Source: Bacteroidota bacterium (GTDB taxonomy: Bacteria; Bacteroidota; Bacteroidia; Chitinophagales; Chitinophagaceae). Taken from it: a stretch of DNA of 58,598 nucleotides. The notes beneath the pieces are model-generated. The model was not told the origin of the DNA, made no database searches, and saw nothing but the letters and a program-made list of their open reading frames with translations. Of this stretch, positions 42,750 to 51,012 are shown piece after piece; position 1 is the first letter of the stretch, and each line of letters opens with the position of its first letter. Position numbers and translations under genes: made by a program. The DNA is taken from NCBI GenBank assembly GCA_005789565.1, contig SXXL01000039.1, forward strand, positions 1-58,598, written 5' to 3'.

Positions 42750-44186
42750 ATGAAAAAATCCCTTTTCTTTTTATCCGCACTGGCCACATTGGCTTGGACC
42801 GGTTGCCGCAAGATCGAATCCGACGGAGAGATCCAAGTCGTTGTCGTCAATGGCGGTGGCGGCGGTACTACCCAAGGTCAGACCATCACCCTGCAGGGAC
42901 GGATCAGCAGAGACACCCTGCTGAAAAAGCAAAATACCTACATCCTGAAAGGGTTGGTGTACATGGTCAACAACGCGACCATGACCATCGAACCCGGCAC
43001 GGTGATTAAAGGATCGTATAGTGGTACCGACGTAGCGGCCCTGGTCATCACGCGTGGCGCCAAGATACGGGCTGAAGGTACGGCCACCGAGCCCATTGTA
43101 TTCACGTCCGCTTCGCCCAATCCCCAATCGGGCGACTGGGGTGGGATCGTGATCTGCGGCAAGGCACCGGTAAATACCAGTTTCAACGGGGCGGCCAGTA
43201 CCTTCCAGGTGGAAGGCGGAATTGACAATGCGAATGGCGACGGATTGGCCGGGGGTACCGATGCCGCTGATAATTCCGGTTCACTGAAATACGTACGGAT
43301 CGAATATGCCGGGTATGCCTTTCAGCCGGATAAAGAGATCAATAGCTTGACCATGGCCGCTGTTGGCAACGGAACAACGATCGAGAACATTCAGGTTTCG
43401 TATGCCAAGGATGACGCCTATGAGTGGTTTGGGGGCACCGTGAATTGTAAATTCCTGATTGCGTACAAGACGCTGGATGATGATTTTGATACGGACAACG
43501 GCTTTACCGGAAAAATTCAATTTGGTTTGGTGATCCGGGATTCCCTGCTGGCCGATATCTCTCGCTCTGAGGCCTTCGAGAGCGATAACAACCCAAGCGG
43601 CACCACGGCTACTCCGAAGACCGCTCCGATCTTTAGCAACATCACGGTGATCGGTCCTCGCGCCACCCTCACCAACCTCGGCAATACCTTGTATCGGGGT
43701 GCGGCACACATTCGTCGCAACTCTGCTATGTCTCTTTTCAATTCGATCATCCTGGGTTGGCCTCGGGGGATTGAATTGGATGCCACCACCGGTTCGTCCG
43801 TTGCCTTGAACGTAGAAGATAGCTCCTTGCGCTTGCGCAACATCACGTTGGCCGGCAATACCGTCAACACCTTATTTGCCGGAACGCCTGGCGCCACCAT
43901 TACCAACGATGCAGCATTTACCAGTTGGTTTACGAATTCGTTCTATGGAAATGATATTCTGACCAACGTATCAGATGCCCGGTTGGTACAGCCCTTCAAC
44001 TATTCAGCACCGGATCCAACCCCGTTTGCCGGATCCAATGGTAACATACGAATCAATACGGGTGGCGGGTTTACCGACCCCAAGTTCAATGGGGATACCT
44101 TCTTTGATAAAACGGTGGTATTCCGCGGGGGCATTGCCCCGGCCGGTCCACTCACCAGCTGGTGGAAGGGATGGACCAAGTTTTGA
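42750..44186 (+). CDS. Surface lipoprotein with beta-helix-like repeats
   Basis: A 478-residue lipoprotein (lipobox WTGC, Cys19) encoded 28 nt after the receptor and surely cotranscribed. A Gly-rich linker (GGGGGTTQGQT) leads to a domain with strand repeats typical of right-handed parallel beta-helices: NNATMTIEPGTVIKGSYSGT, ALVITRGAKIRAEGTATEPI, VFTSASPNPQSGDWGGIVIC, then LKYVRIEYAGYAF, GTTIENIQVSYAKDDAYEWF and ATLTNLGNTLYRGAAHIRRN. Proteins of this layout often follow TonB-dependent receptors of this type in Bacteroidota and have no known enzyme activity. A substrate-capturing partner of the receptor is the simplest idea. I see no catalytic motif. Confidence 0.85.
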   Translation: MKKSLFFLSALATLAWTGCRKIESDGEIQVVVVNGGGGGTTQGQTITLQGRISRDTLLKKQNTYILKGLVYMVNNATMTIEPGTVIKGSYSGTDVAALVITRGAKIRAEGTATEPIVFTSASPNPQSGDWGGIVICGKAPVNTSFNGAASTFQVEGGIDNANGDGLAGGTDAADNSGSLKYVRIEYAGYAFQPDKEINSLTMAAVGNGTTIENIQVSYAKDDAYEWFGGTVNCKFLIAYKTLDDDFDTDNGFTGKIQFGLVIRDSLLADISRSEAFESDNNPSGTTATPKTAPIFSNITVIGPRATLTNLGNTLYRGAAHIRRNSAMSLFNSIILGWPRGIELDATTGSSVALNVEDSSLRLRNITLAGNTVNTLFAGTPGATITNDAAFTSWFTNSFYGNDILTNVSDARLVQPFNYSAPDPTPFAGSNGNIRINTGGGFTDPKFNGDTFFDKTVVFRGGIAPAGPLTSWWKGWTKF

Positions 44187-44208
44187 TCTCCTCCTTAAAT
44201 AATTAACG

Positions 44209-44239
44209 CATCGCCTCCATTCGGAGGCGATGTTGTTTC
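44209..44239 (+). terminator. Intrinsic terminator after the receptor-lipoprotein operon
   Basis: CATCGCCTCC pairs perfectly with GGAGGCGATG around ATTC, followed by TTGTTTCT. It separates the receptor operon from ppk1, which has its own near-match -7 box TACCTTTA at 44240-44247. Confidence 0.85.
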
Positions 44240-44259
44240 TACCTTTACAAAGCATCATC

Positions 44260-46326
44260 ATGAAGCCCAAACACATTGCCCGCGACATCAGTTGGTTAAG
44301 TTTTAACGCGCGCGTGCTGCAGGAGGCCAACGATCCAACGGTCTCCTTGCAGGACCGCATCCGTTTCATGGGCATTTTCTCCAATAACCTCGATGAGTTC
44401 TTTCGGGTGCGCGTCGCTACCCTGAAGCGAATGGTGGAGTGGACAAAACTGCGCAAAAAGGCATCCTTCGATCGCATCGAATCGCCACAATCGGTGTTGG
44501 ATGAAATCCAACGAATTGTACTTCGGCAACAAAATGAATTCAATCGAATTTGGGAAAACGTGTACAAAGAGTTGCGAAAGGCCGGGGTGTATCTGGTGGA
44601 CGAGAAAAAACTTAGCGCCGAACAACGCCGATTCGTCCGGACGTATTTTGACGAGGTGGTTCGTCCGTACATCATCCCGCTGATGATCGAGAATATCCCC
44701 CAGTTTCCCTACCTGCGCGATAAGAGTCTGTACTTGGGCGTAGTGATGCGGGATAAAAAAGATGCCTATCAGGAGAAATTTTCCTTGATCGAGATTCCAG
44801 CACGTTCCGTTGGACGATTCGTCTTGCTGCCCACCAAACCGGGTACGCACGCCATTATGTTGCTGGAAGATCTGATCCGATTCAATTTGCCAGAGTTGTT
44901 CTCGCATACGAAATACAATCAGTTCGAGGCCGGTGTATTCAAGATCACCAAGGATGCGGAGATCGATATGGACCAGGAGGTTGGATTGAACTTGGTCGAA
45001 AAACTACAAAAAGGACTCAAGAGCAGGCGAAAAGGCAAACCGGTTCGGTTCATCTATGAGCGTACGATGAATCCCCGATTGTTGCAGTATCTGATCGATA
45101 AGTTACAGCTCAGCCGTAAGAGTAACATCATTCCGGGTGGGCATATTCACCATTTCCGCCATTTTATGGATTTTCCACGGGTGCTACCGAATCAGACACC
45201 GCGTCCGGCTCCGTTTCGTCATCCTGCCCTGAAGAAAAGCCGTCTCGTCTCCGAGGTCATTCAGGAACGTGATGTCATGCTGCATTTCCCGTACCACAGC
45301 TTTGATCCGGTGATCGATCTGCTTCGGGAAGCGGCCATGGACGATGCGGTGTTGTCGATACAGATAACGGCCTACCGCTTGGCTTCCAATTCCAAAGTGA
45401 TCAACGCGCTGATCAATGCGTCTCGCAATGGGAAAAAGGTATTGGTTTGTTTGGAATTGAAGGCACGATTTGATGAAGAGGCCAATCTGGAATGGAAGTC
45501 CGTTCTGGAAGAGGAAGGGGTGCAGGTTTTGGTAGGCTTGCCCAATAAAAAAGTACATGCCAAGCTCTGTTGTATTCATAAGAAAAAAGGAAAAGAGCTG
45601 GTGGCTTATGGTTTCATCAGCACGGGTAACCTCAACGAGAAGACGGCACAAGTGTATGCCGATCACTGTTTGCTCACCGCCTCCGCCCCTCTTATGCGCG
45701 AGGTAGAGAAGGTCTTTGAGTACTTGACCGATTGGAAAAAGGGATTGGGTCCGATTCGCACGATGCGTCACTTACTGGTTGCCCCCACCAACATGCGTCG
45801 AAAGATCCTGGATCATATTCAAGCGGAGATCCGGCTCGCCCGTAAAGGGAAACCGGCGGAGATCATTGTGAAACTGAATTCACTGAGCGATCTTACCCTG
45901 GTAGATGCCTTGTACAAAGCTGCCAAGGCCGGCGTGAAGGTGCACCTCATCATTCGTGGTATATTTTGTCAACGGCTCAAATTCGAGGAAGTAGAAGCCC
46001 GGGTACAGTCGATCAGCATCGTAGATCAGTACCTGGAACATGCTCGCGTCATGATTTTTGCCCGGGACGGCGACCCGCTCGTGTACATCAGCAGTGCCGA
46101 CTGGATGGTCCGTAACCTCGACCATCGGATCGAGGTGGCAACGCCGGTCTATGATCTGCGCATCAAGCAAGAGTTGATCGGACTCATCCGCATTCAGTTG
46201 GCAGATAATCAAAAGGCACGTATTTTGGAGCCGGGTTTATCCAATCGTTATGTTTCCCCCACTGCCAAAAAGAAAAACCGCTCCCAGGAACAGACCTATG
46301 TTTTTTTACGCGCTAAATCCAGATAA
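44260..46326 (+). CDS. ppk1: Polyphosphate kinase 1
   Basis: A 688-residue enzyme that makes polyphosphate from ATP at the membrane. The N domain begins HIARDISWLSFNARVLQEAND and carries NNLDEFFRVRVATLKRMVEW. The catalytic core has the phosphorylated His433 in KVHAKLCCIHKK, followed by GFISTGNLNEKTAQVYADH, and the second key region LDHRIEVATPVYD. Length is normal. The start is the ATG at 44260; the longer frame runs into the terminator. The ppx start codon follows the stop directly, so both are made from one message. Confidence 0.97.
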   Translation: MKPKHIARDISWLSFNARVLQEANDPTVSLQDRIRFMGIFSNNLDEFFRVRVATLKRMVEWTKLRKKASFDRIESPQSVLDEIQRIVLRQQNEFNRIWENVYKELRKAGVYLVDEKKLSAEQRRFVRTYFDEVVRPYIIPLMIENIPQFPYLRDKSLYLGVVMRDKKDAYQEKFSLIEIPARSVGRFVLLPTKPGTHAIMLLEDLIRFNLPELFSHTKYNQFEAGVFKITKDAEIDMDQEVGLNLVEKLQKGLKSRRKGKPVRFIYERTMNPRLLQYLIDKLQLSRKSNIIPGGHIHHFRHFMDFPRVLPNQTPRPAPFRHPALKKSRLVSEVIQERDVMLHFPYHSFDPVIDLLREAAMDDAVLSIQITAYRLASNSKVINALINASRNGKKVLVCLELKARFDEEANLEWKSVLEEEGVQVLVGLPNKKVHAKLCCIHKKKGKELVAYGFISTGNLNEKTAQVYADHCLLTASAPLMREVEKVFEYLTDWKKGLGPIRTMRHLLVAPTNMRRKILDHIQAEIRLARKGKPAEIIVKLNSLSDLTLVDALYKAAKAGVKVHLIIRGIFCQRLKFEEVEARVQSISIVDQYLEHARVMIFARDGDPLVYISSADWMVRNLDHRIEVATPVYDLRIKQELIGLIRIQLADNQKARILEPGLSNRYVSPTAKKKNRSQEQTYVFLRAKSR

Positions 46327-47214
46327 ATGATTCTAGCTGCCATCGACATCGGCAGCAACGCTGCGCGGCTTCTGATCTGCGAGGTAACCACGCTGGGAAA
46401 AGAATCACGCTTTGACCGATTGAATTTTCTTCGCATTCCGCTGCGACTCGGTTTCGATGTTTTTGAAAAAGGCCACATCGGTGCTCGCCGTAAGAAGATG
46501 CTGATCGAAACCATCGATGTGTTTGCCCGTCTGATCCGAATCCACGAGGTCGATCATTACATAGCGTGTGCCACCAGCGCCATGCGCGATGCGGAAAATG
46601 CCAAAGAGATCATAAAGGAGATCCGGCAGCAAACTGGCATCGGCATTGATATCATCTCCGGGGATCTGGAAGCGGAGATCATCTACGAGAACCACATTGC
46701 GGAAGGCCTGGATGCGGGCCACAGTTATCTGTATATGGATGTGGGGGGTGGAAGTACCGAATTGACCTTTTATCATCGATCGGAAGTCGTTTTTCAACGC
46801 TCCTTCAATGTGGGTACGATCCGAATGCTCACCGAGCACCTCGACGATTCGGTTTGGCAGGAAATGAAACAATTTCTTCGGGAGTTTGCCAAGAAATACG
46901 ATCCCGTGACCGCCATCGGCTCCGGCGGCAACATCAACAAGTTGGCATCCCTGCTGAATGGCAAATCGTTGCGGCCCATTCCGATCGATACCGTTCGGGA
47001 AATGCACAAGGAAATGAGTGATCTCTCGGTGGAAGCGCGCATGATCCGATACAAACTGAAGCGCGACCGGGCCGATGTGATCGTACCGGCCCTGCTTATC
47101 TACAGTCATCTCATGAAATGGGCCGGCATCCAGGAGATCTATGTGCCCAAGATCGGTTTGGCAGACGGACTGATCCATCACCTCCACGAGCAATTAGTGG
47201 CGAAGGCTAAGTGA
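46327..47214 (+). CDS. ppx: Exopolyphosphatase / Ppx-GppA phosphatase, short form
   Basis: A 295-residue actin-fold phosphatase that removes terminal phosphate from polyphosphate (or from pppGpp). The phosphate loops are LAAIDIGSNAARLLICEV and YMDVGGGSTELTFYHRSEVV, with AIGSGGNINKLASLLNG further on. It has only the two actin-like domains; the C-terminal HD-like domains of the E. coli enzyme are absent, which is usual for this short type. The ATG is adjacent to the ppk1 stop. The 3' end overlaps the convergent glycosyltransferase gene by 8 nt. Confidence 0.95.
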   Translation: MILAAIDIGSNAARLLICEVTTLGKESRFDRLNFLRIPLRLGFDVFEKGHIGARRKKMLIETIDVFARLIRIHEVDHYIACATSAMRDAENAKEIIKEIRQQTGIGIDIISGDLEAEIIYENHIAEGLDAGHSYLYMDVGGGSTELTFYHRSEVVFQRSFNVGTIRMLTEHLDDSVWQEMKQFLREFAKKYDPVTAIGSGGNINKLASLLNGKSLRPIPIDTVREMHKEMSDLSVEARMIRYKLKRDRADVIVPALLIYSHLMKWAGIQEIYVPKIGLADGLIHHLHEQLVAKAK

Positions 47215-48238
47215 TCGGAAGAAATGTCCGTTCGATATCCCGCTGTTTAATTTTTTCCCCCAGCCGCATTACCTTTCGAACGACCGGTGTGATGCAATCC
47301 GAATAATCTCGGTGTATCCACTCGCCCTGAGTAAGCCAGTTCAGTAGCACCGGCCTTTCTTTTTCTGACAGTCTACCTAAACAGCGAACCCCCATTTGTT
47401 GAAGCGCCGCCGCATTACAAACTTGTTCGTATTGGCCTTGTATCGGTATGGCAATGATTTTTTTTCCGAGGTGGATGGCTTCGGCTGGTGTTTCAAAGCC
47501 AGCCCCACAAATTATTCCATCGGAATGGATCAAACTTTCATCAAATCGCTCCCGTTGGATGGGCAGGAACCAGACATTTCCCTGGCGTCTTGCCTTATGG
47601 GTGGATCTGGAAAAGATCTCGAATCGGGTACCCGGCAGCGTTAGAAATAGTTTTTCCAGAAATGCGTCCTCATAGGCCGGTAAGTACACGGTGATGTGTC
47701 CGGCTCGGGTGGGGGTAGCCCGAATGATTTCCGGCTTTATGACGGGCATAAAAACGTTCGGATGGTAAGTTTCGAAATGCAATCCGATGTGACAGCTTGC
47801 TTTTACAAAATGACGCAGTAGCATTTCACCATGCCAGGTGCGATTTTTAGGACGGGGTGTTTGAGGATATTGAAAGCTTGCTTGATGTCCAAAGTGCACG
47901 GAGGGTACATCTTTCAAGCGACAGGCCAAGGACGTAACAAAGTCAAAATCATTGATCACCAAGTCATATTTCTGTACGGGTAGCTGCTCGGCATCCCGCC
48001 AAATTTCAGAGAGCTTAACTTTTCGGATCAGATGCCAGTAGTTCAGCCCCCCTCGGTTGTTATAAAACAAGCTTACTCCCCGGCTTCGATACCGTACGGG
48101 TCCGTCAAACGGCAGATGGCAGTTCGACCCACTCAGGAAAATGTCTACCTGCCCATACAGTTGTAGATAGGGCAGCAGGGTTTGGGCCCGGCTCACATGG
48201 CCATTTCCAGTAGCTTGGACAGCATACAGGATTTTCAT
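47207..48238 (-). CDS. Glycosyltransferase, GT-B fold, candidate lipid glycosyltransferase
   Basis: A 343-residue enzyme with two Rossmann-like halves. The N-terminal MKILYAVQATGNGHVSRAQ has the GNGHxSR loop of MurG/UGT-like enzymes, and the C-terminal donor site reads SDGIICGAGFETPAEAIHLG and KIIAIPIQGQYEQVCNAAAL. It resembles the family often listed as glycosyltransferase family protein with the Glyco_tran_28 C-terminal domain. The ATG overlaps the stop of the phosphoesterase gene (ATGA), so the two are translationally coupled. It is not the GT4-type Agt known from phosphate-starved marine bacteria. A role in making a glycolipid from diacylglycerol is inference from context. Confidence 0.88.
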   Translation of the reverse strand: MKILYAVQATGNGHVSRAQTLLPYLQLYGQVDIFLSGSNCHLPFDGPVRYRSRGVSLFYNNRGGLNYWHLIRKVKLSEIWRDAEQLPVQKYDLVINDFDFVTSLACRLKDVPSVHFGHQASFQYPQTPRPKNRTWHGEMLLRHFVKASCHIGLHFETYHPNVFMPVIKPEIIRATPTRAGHITVYLPAYEDAFLEKLFLTLPGTRFEIFSRSTHKARRQGNVWFLPIQRERFDESLIHSDGIICGAGFETPAEAIHLGKKIIAIPIQGQYEQVCNAAALQQMGVRCLGRLSEKERPVLLNWLTQGEWIHRDYSDCITPVVRKVMRLGEKIKQRDIERTFLPIT

Positions 48239-49086
48239 GAGGGTAGTTGTAGGGAGTGAATGTGCATTGAAATTTCTTCGGTCATGACCACAGCCTCTGG
48301 TGTACGAAGCACCAAGGGAATCAACGGGGCCATTGCATAGTCCGCTTCGCGATAGTGATACAGGCTCCAGCTTCCACCGGCATACTCCAAGGCGGTCAAA
48401 TTTTCGATCCAATCGCCGCTATTTAAATAAGTTACCTTTCCTTTTGGGGTCATGATGTCCCGATGCTGCGGCTGATGGATGTGGCCACAGATAACGTATT
48501 TATAGCCTTTTTCTATGGCCAGCTCTGCCGCCGTTTGTTCAAAGTTGTTGATCCAGGCCACTGCTTTTTTTACGCCATTTTTTACTTTTTTGCTCAAGCT
48601 CATTTTGGGTCGATTGAGTTTGACCAATAGCCAATTGATGAGTCGGTTTAGCAGGATCAACCAGTCGTATCCAACCCCTCCTAATTTGGCAATGATCTTA
48701 GCGGAACCCTTGGTGGTGGCATCGAACACATCGCCGTGAAAGATCCAGGTCATCTGTCCATCAATCTCCAATACCAGTTTGTCAGTTATTTGAAAATGAC
48801 TGAGCTGCCATCCACTGTAGCGGCGTAGCATTTCATCGTGATTGCCGGTAATGTATACGACGCGTGTACCCATTTCTGTCAAATTCAAGATCTCCTTGAT
48901 GACCTGTAAATGGGCGGGCGGGAAATAACGTTTACTGAATTGCCAGCCATCGATGATGTCGCCGTTCAGTATTAGCCATTTGGGGCGAATGTGCCGAAGA
49001 TATTGGACGATCTCTCGCGCATGACACCCGTATGTGCCCAAGTGCAAGTCGGATATGACCACCATGTCTGCGTCCCTGTAATGCAT
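48235..49086 (-). CDS. PlcP/LpxH-like calcineurin-type phosphoesterase
   Basis: A 283-residue metallophosphoesterase with a complete dinuclear metal site: Asp13 and His15 in SDLHLGTYG, Asp43 in NGDIIDGW, Asn82-His83 in GNHDE, His117 in FHGDVFD, and His202/His204 in CGHIHQPQ. The layout HLGTYGC...ILNGDIIDGW...YITGNHDE...NSGDWIE is that of PlcP, the intracellular phospholipase C of phosphate-starved bacteria, usually mis-annotated as UDP-2,3-diacylglucosamine diphosphatase. LpxH itself is a single-copy lipid A enzyme, and which of the two this is cannot be settled by eye. The coupled glycosyltransferase, the Pho-box-like repeats upstream and phoR/phoB just upstream favour lipid remodelling. Confidence 0.88.
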   Translation of the reverse strand: MHYRDADMVVISDLHLGTYGCHAREIVQYLRHIRPKWLILNGDIIDGWQFSKRYFPPAHLQVIKEILNLTEMGTRVVYITGNHDEMLRRYSGWQLSHFQITDKLVLEIDGQMTWIFHGDVFDATTKGSAKIIAKLGGVGYDWLILLNRLINWLLVKLNRPKMSLSKKVKNGVKKAVAWINNFEQTAAELAIEKGYKYVICGHIHQPQHRDIMTPKGKVTYLNSGDWIENLTALEYAGGSWSLYHYREADYAMAPLIPLVLRTPEAVVMTEEISMHIHSLQLPS

Positions 49087-49116
49087 CGGTTAAGATGAAA
49101 TGTAAATTCCATCCCA

Positions 49117-49158
49117 CATGTGAACGCAACGCTACGGAAATCTTAACTTCTTGTTACC
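49117..49158 (-). promoter_or_regulatory. Short 11-bp repeat array upstream of the phosphoesterase gene
   Basis: On the minus strand GTAACAA and TTAAGAT are exactly 11 bp apart, followed in the same register by the degenerate units GTAGCGT and TTCACAT. A 7/8 -7 box, TACATTTC, lies at 49097-49104. It is a weaker version of the array at 39839. Confidence 0.5.
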
Positions 49159-49166
49159 ATCGGAAT

Positions 49167-50216
49167 TCAAACAGGCTTCGTCTCCAATGTAAATCCGAAT
49201 GTGGTGCCCACTTGTTCGGTGCTGCGCACATGTATACTTTGTCCGTGTGCTTCTAAAATATGCTTGCAGATGGCCAGGCCCAGTCCGCTGCCCGTGAGAT
49301 CCATGCTTCGCCCTGCTTCCGTCCGGAAAAAGCGCTCAAACACCCGCGGCAGATCCCCTTCCGGAATACCTACACCATCGTCGGTGATCTCGACCAGAAT
49401 GCGTTTGCCATCGGTTTGATAGATGCTGGCCAGCACTTCCCCGCCTTGTTTTCCGTATTTGATGGCATTGGATATCAGGTTACTCAAAACTTGTTGGATC
49501 TTTTCCCGGTCCGCAAATACGGTTACGGGCGACTCCGAATCTTTTTTGATCTGACACCGGATCTCTCGAGTCTCGGCTTTGGATTGTTTGCTGTCATATA
49601 CTTCCCGGATCAACTCCTGGATCACGAAGGGTTCCTTGGTCAGTACGATCTCCCCGCGCTCCAATTTGGCGATCTGATCCAGATCGGTCAACAGGTGCGA
49701 CAGCCGATCCACATTCTTGGCAGCCCGCTCCAAAAAACGTTTGGCCGTTTCCGGGTTCGCCAGGGCACCGTCCAACAGCGTATCGATATAACCTTGAATG
49801 GCGAATACCGGCGTCTTGAATTCGTGCGAGAGGTTTTGAAGGAATTCGCGGCGAAACTGTTCGTTGTGACGGAGTAGTTCCAGTTCCTTTTCGTTATCGG
49901 CGGCCCAGCTTTCCACATCCACGCCCACTTCCTCGATCGTTTTTTTCGGTATCAGATATTTATAGTAGGTCTCTTCCTTCTTGGTGGCCTTTGTCTTAGA
50001 AATGAATTTGTAGATCAGTTTGATCTGCCGATATACGAAACGCTCGAGCATGAAGGAGATCAGTAGGTAACTGATCCCGAAGACGGTCACAAAACAGAGG
50101 ATCGCCCAGCCCACTTGTTTTTCAACCCACCAGAGAAAAAGTGATTCGGGGATGGCGAGCAGGAAAGCCGTGAGTAAGGAGATCTGTCGGGGGGTGCTAT
50201 TCCGAAGCGAGAACAT
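49167..50216 (-). CDS. PhoR-like sensor histidine kinase
   Basis: A 349-residue membrane kinase with two helices (about 13-30 and 36-57), a short linker and no large periplasmic domain. The DHp helix has the phosphorylated His131 in LSHEFKTP; the ATPase domain has N box LISNAIKYGKQGG, EITDDGVGIPEGD and GSGLGLAICKHIL. This minimal type is the PhoR form common in Bacteroidota. It follows the response-regulator gene by 24 nt. The lack of a sensor domain fits signals relayed by a transporter or PhoU-like protein, as in other PhoR systems. The name PhoR rests on type and neighbours. Confidence 0.92.
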   Translation of the reverse strand: MFSLRNSTPRQISLLTAFLLAIPESLFLWWVEKQVGWAILCFVTVFGISYLLISFMLERFVYRQIKLIYKFISKTKATKKEETYYKYLIPKKTIEEVGVDVESWAADNEKELELLRHNEQFRREFLQNLSHEFKTPVFAIQGYIDTLLDGALANPETAKRFLERAAKNVDRLSHLLTDLDQIAKLERGEIVLTKEPFVIQELIREVYDSKQSKAETREIRCQIKKDSESPVTVFADREKIQQVLSNLISNAIKYGKQGGEVLASIYQTDGKRILVEITDDGVGIPEGDLPRVFERFFRTEAGRSMDLTGSGLGLAICKHILEAHGQSIHVRSTEQVGTTFGFTLETKPV

Positions 50217-50240
50217 GCTGCAAAGCTAGGGGAGGGGCAC

Positions 50241-50924
50241 TCAATCCCACTCGAACTTATATCCCACGCCTTTGACGGTAGTGATGCAGTCCACGCCCAT
50301 TTTCTGACGGATCTTTCGGATGTGTACATCGATAGTGCGATCGCCTACGATCACATCACCGCCCCAGACCTGACTCATGATCTCCTGGCGCAGAAACACG
50401 CGACCGGGTTTTTGAGCCAGTAGATACAGCAGTTCGAATTCTTTTTTGGCGAGCGTGATCTCGTTTTCGTCGATCTTGACCATGAATTTTTCGAGATCGA
50501 TCGTCAGGTTCCCGAAGCGCAGTTGGCGGTGGGCGGTGGGTTGGGGCAGTCTTCGGAAGAGTGCTTGGATGCGGGACAGAAATACTTTCGGACTCAGGGG
50601 TTTGGCGAGGTAATCGTCGGCTCCGGTTTCCAGTCCCTTTATCTGGGCCAGGTCATCGCTGACCGCTGTCAGAAAAACGATCAGGGTTTTCTGAAAGGTT
50701 GTTTGGGAACGTAGCCACTGGCAGACCTCCACCCCTGTTTTGCGAGGCATCATCACATCCAAGACGATCAGGTCGGGTTGGTGCTTACGAGCTTTGTCCA
50801 GCGCCTCATCCCCATCCTTGGCCGTGATCACCTCGTAGCCTGCTTGCACCAGGTTGTACCGGAGGATCTCCAGGATATCCGGATCGTCGTCGGCGATCAA
50901 TATTTTCCGGTCGGTGGCAGACAT
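50241..50924 (-). CDS. phoB: PhoB-like response regulator (OmpR family)
   Basis: A 227-residue regulator. The receiver domain has the acidic pair Asp12-Asp14, the phosphorylated Asp56 in LIVLDVMMP and the Lys in YLAKPLSP; the C-terminal winged helix has LTKKEFELL-like ITLAKKEFELLYLLAQKPGR, QVWGGDVIVGDRTIDVHIRK and TVKGVGYKFEW. OmpR-type regulators of this subgroup bind 11-bp direct repeats, as found at 39839. The gene is the first of the pair with the kinase and has a perfect -7 box 13 nt before the ATG. Confidence 0.93.
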   Translation of the reverse strand: MSATDRKILIADDDPDILEILRYNLVQAGYEVITAKDGDEALDKARKHQPDLIVLDVMMPRKTGVEVCQWLRSQTTFQKTLIVFLTAVSDDLAQIKGLETGADDYLAKPLSPKVFLSRIQALFRRLPQPTAHRQLRFGNLTIDLEKFMVKIDENEITLAKKEFELLYLLAQKPGRVFLRQEIMSQVWGGDVIVGDRTIDVHIRKIRQKMGVDCITTVKGVGYKFEWD

Positions 50925-50937
50925 GTCAATCTTTTCA

Positions 50938-50945
50938 CAAACCTA
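50938..50945 (-). promoter_or_regulatory. -7 box of the phoB-phoR operon
   Basis: TAGGTTTG, perfect TAnnTTTG, 13 nt before the phoB ATG. Confidence 0.6.
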
Positions 50946-50972
50946 CTTCGAATTGCCCGCACCCGAGGGGAG

Positions 50973-50990
50973 TTAATGATTAATTAATAT
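50973..50990. promoter_or_regulatory. Two TTAA units 11 bp apart between phoB and the 741-residue gene
   Basis: TTAATGA and TTAATAT are 11 bp apart, and the TTAA core is palindromic so both strands can be read. The nearer unit ends 13 nt before the -7 box at 51001, the same distance as in the receptor promoter. Confidence 0.45.
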
Positions 50991-51000
50991 AAATGCCATC

Positions 51001-51008
51001 TACCTTTG
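51001..51008 (+). promoter_or_regulatory. -7 box 4 nt before an ATG
   Basis: TACCTTTG, perfect TAnnTTTG, then CCCC and the ATG of the 741-residue protein. Confidence 0.65.
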
Positions 51009-51012
51009 CCCC

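Noticed and set aside
48239-48412. A 58-residue N-terminal extension of the glycosyltransferase
   Set aside because: It overlaps the phosphoesterase coding region and has no conservation-like features; the ATG at 48238 gives the standard MKILYAVQATGNGH start and an ATGA overlap.
48235-49086. Plain LpxH of lipid A synthesis
   Set aside because: Not excluded, but the coupled glycosyltransferase, Pho-type context and PlcP-like spacing make lipid remodelling the more interesting and at least equally likely reading; phylogeny is needed.
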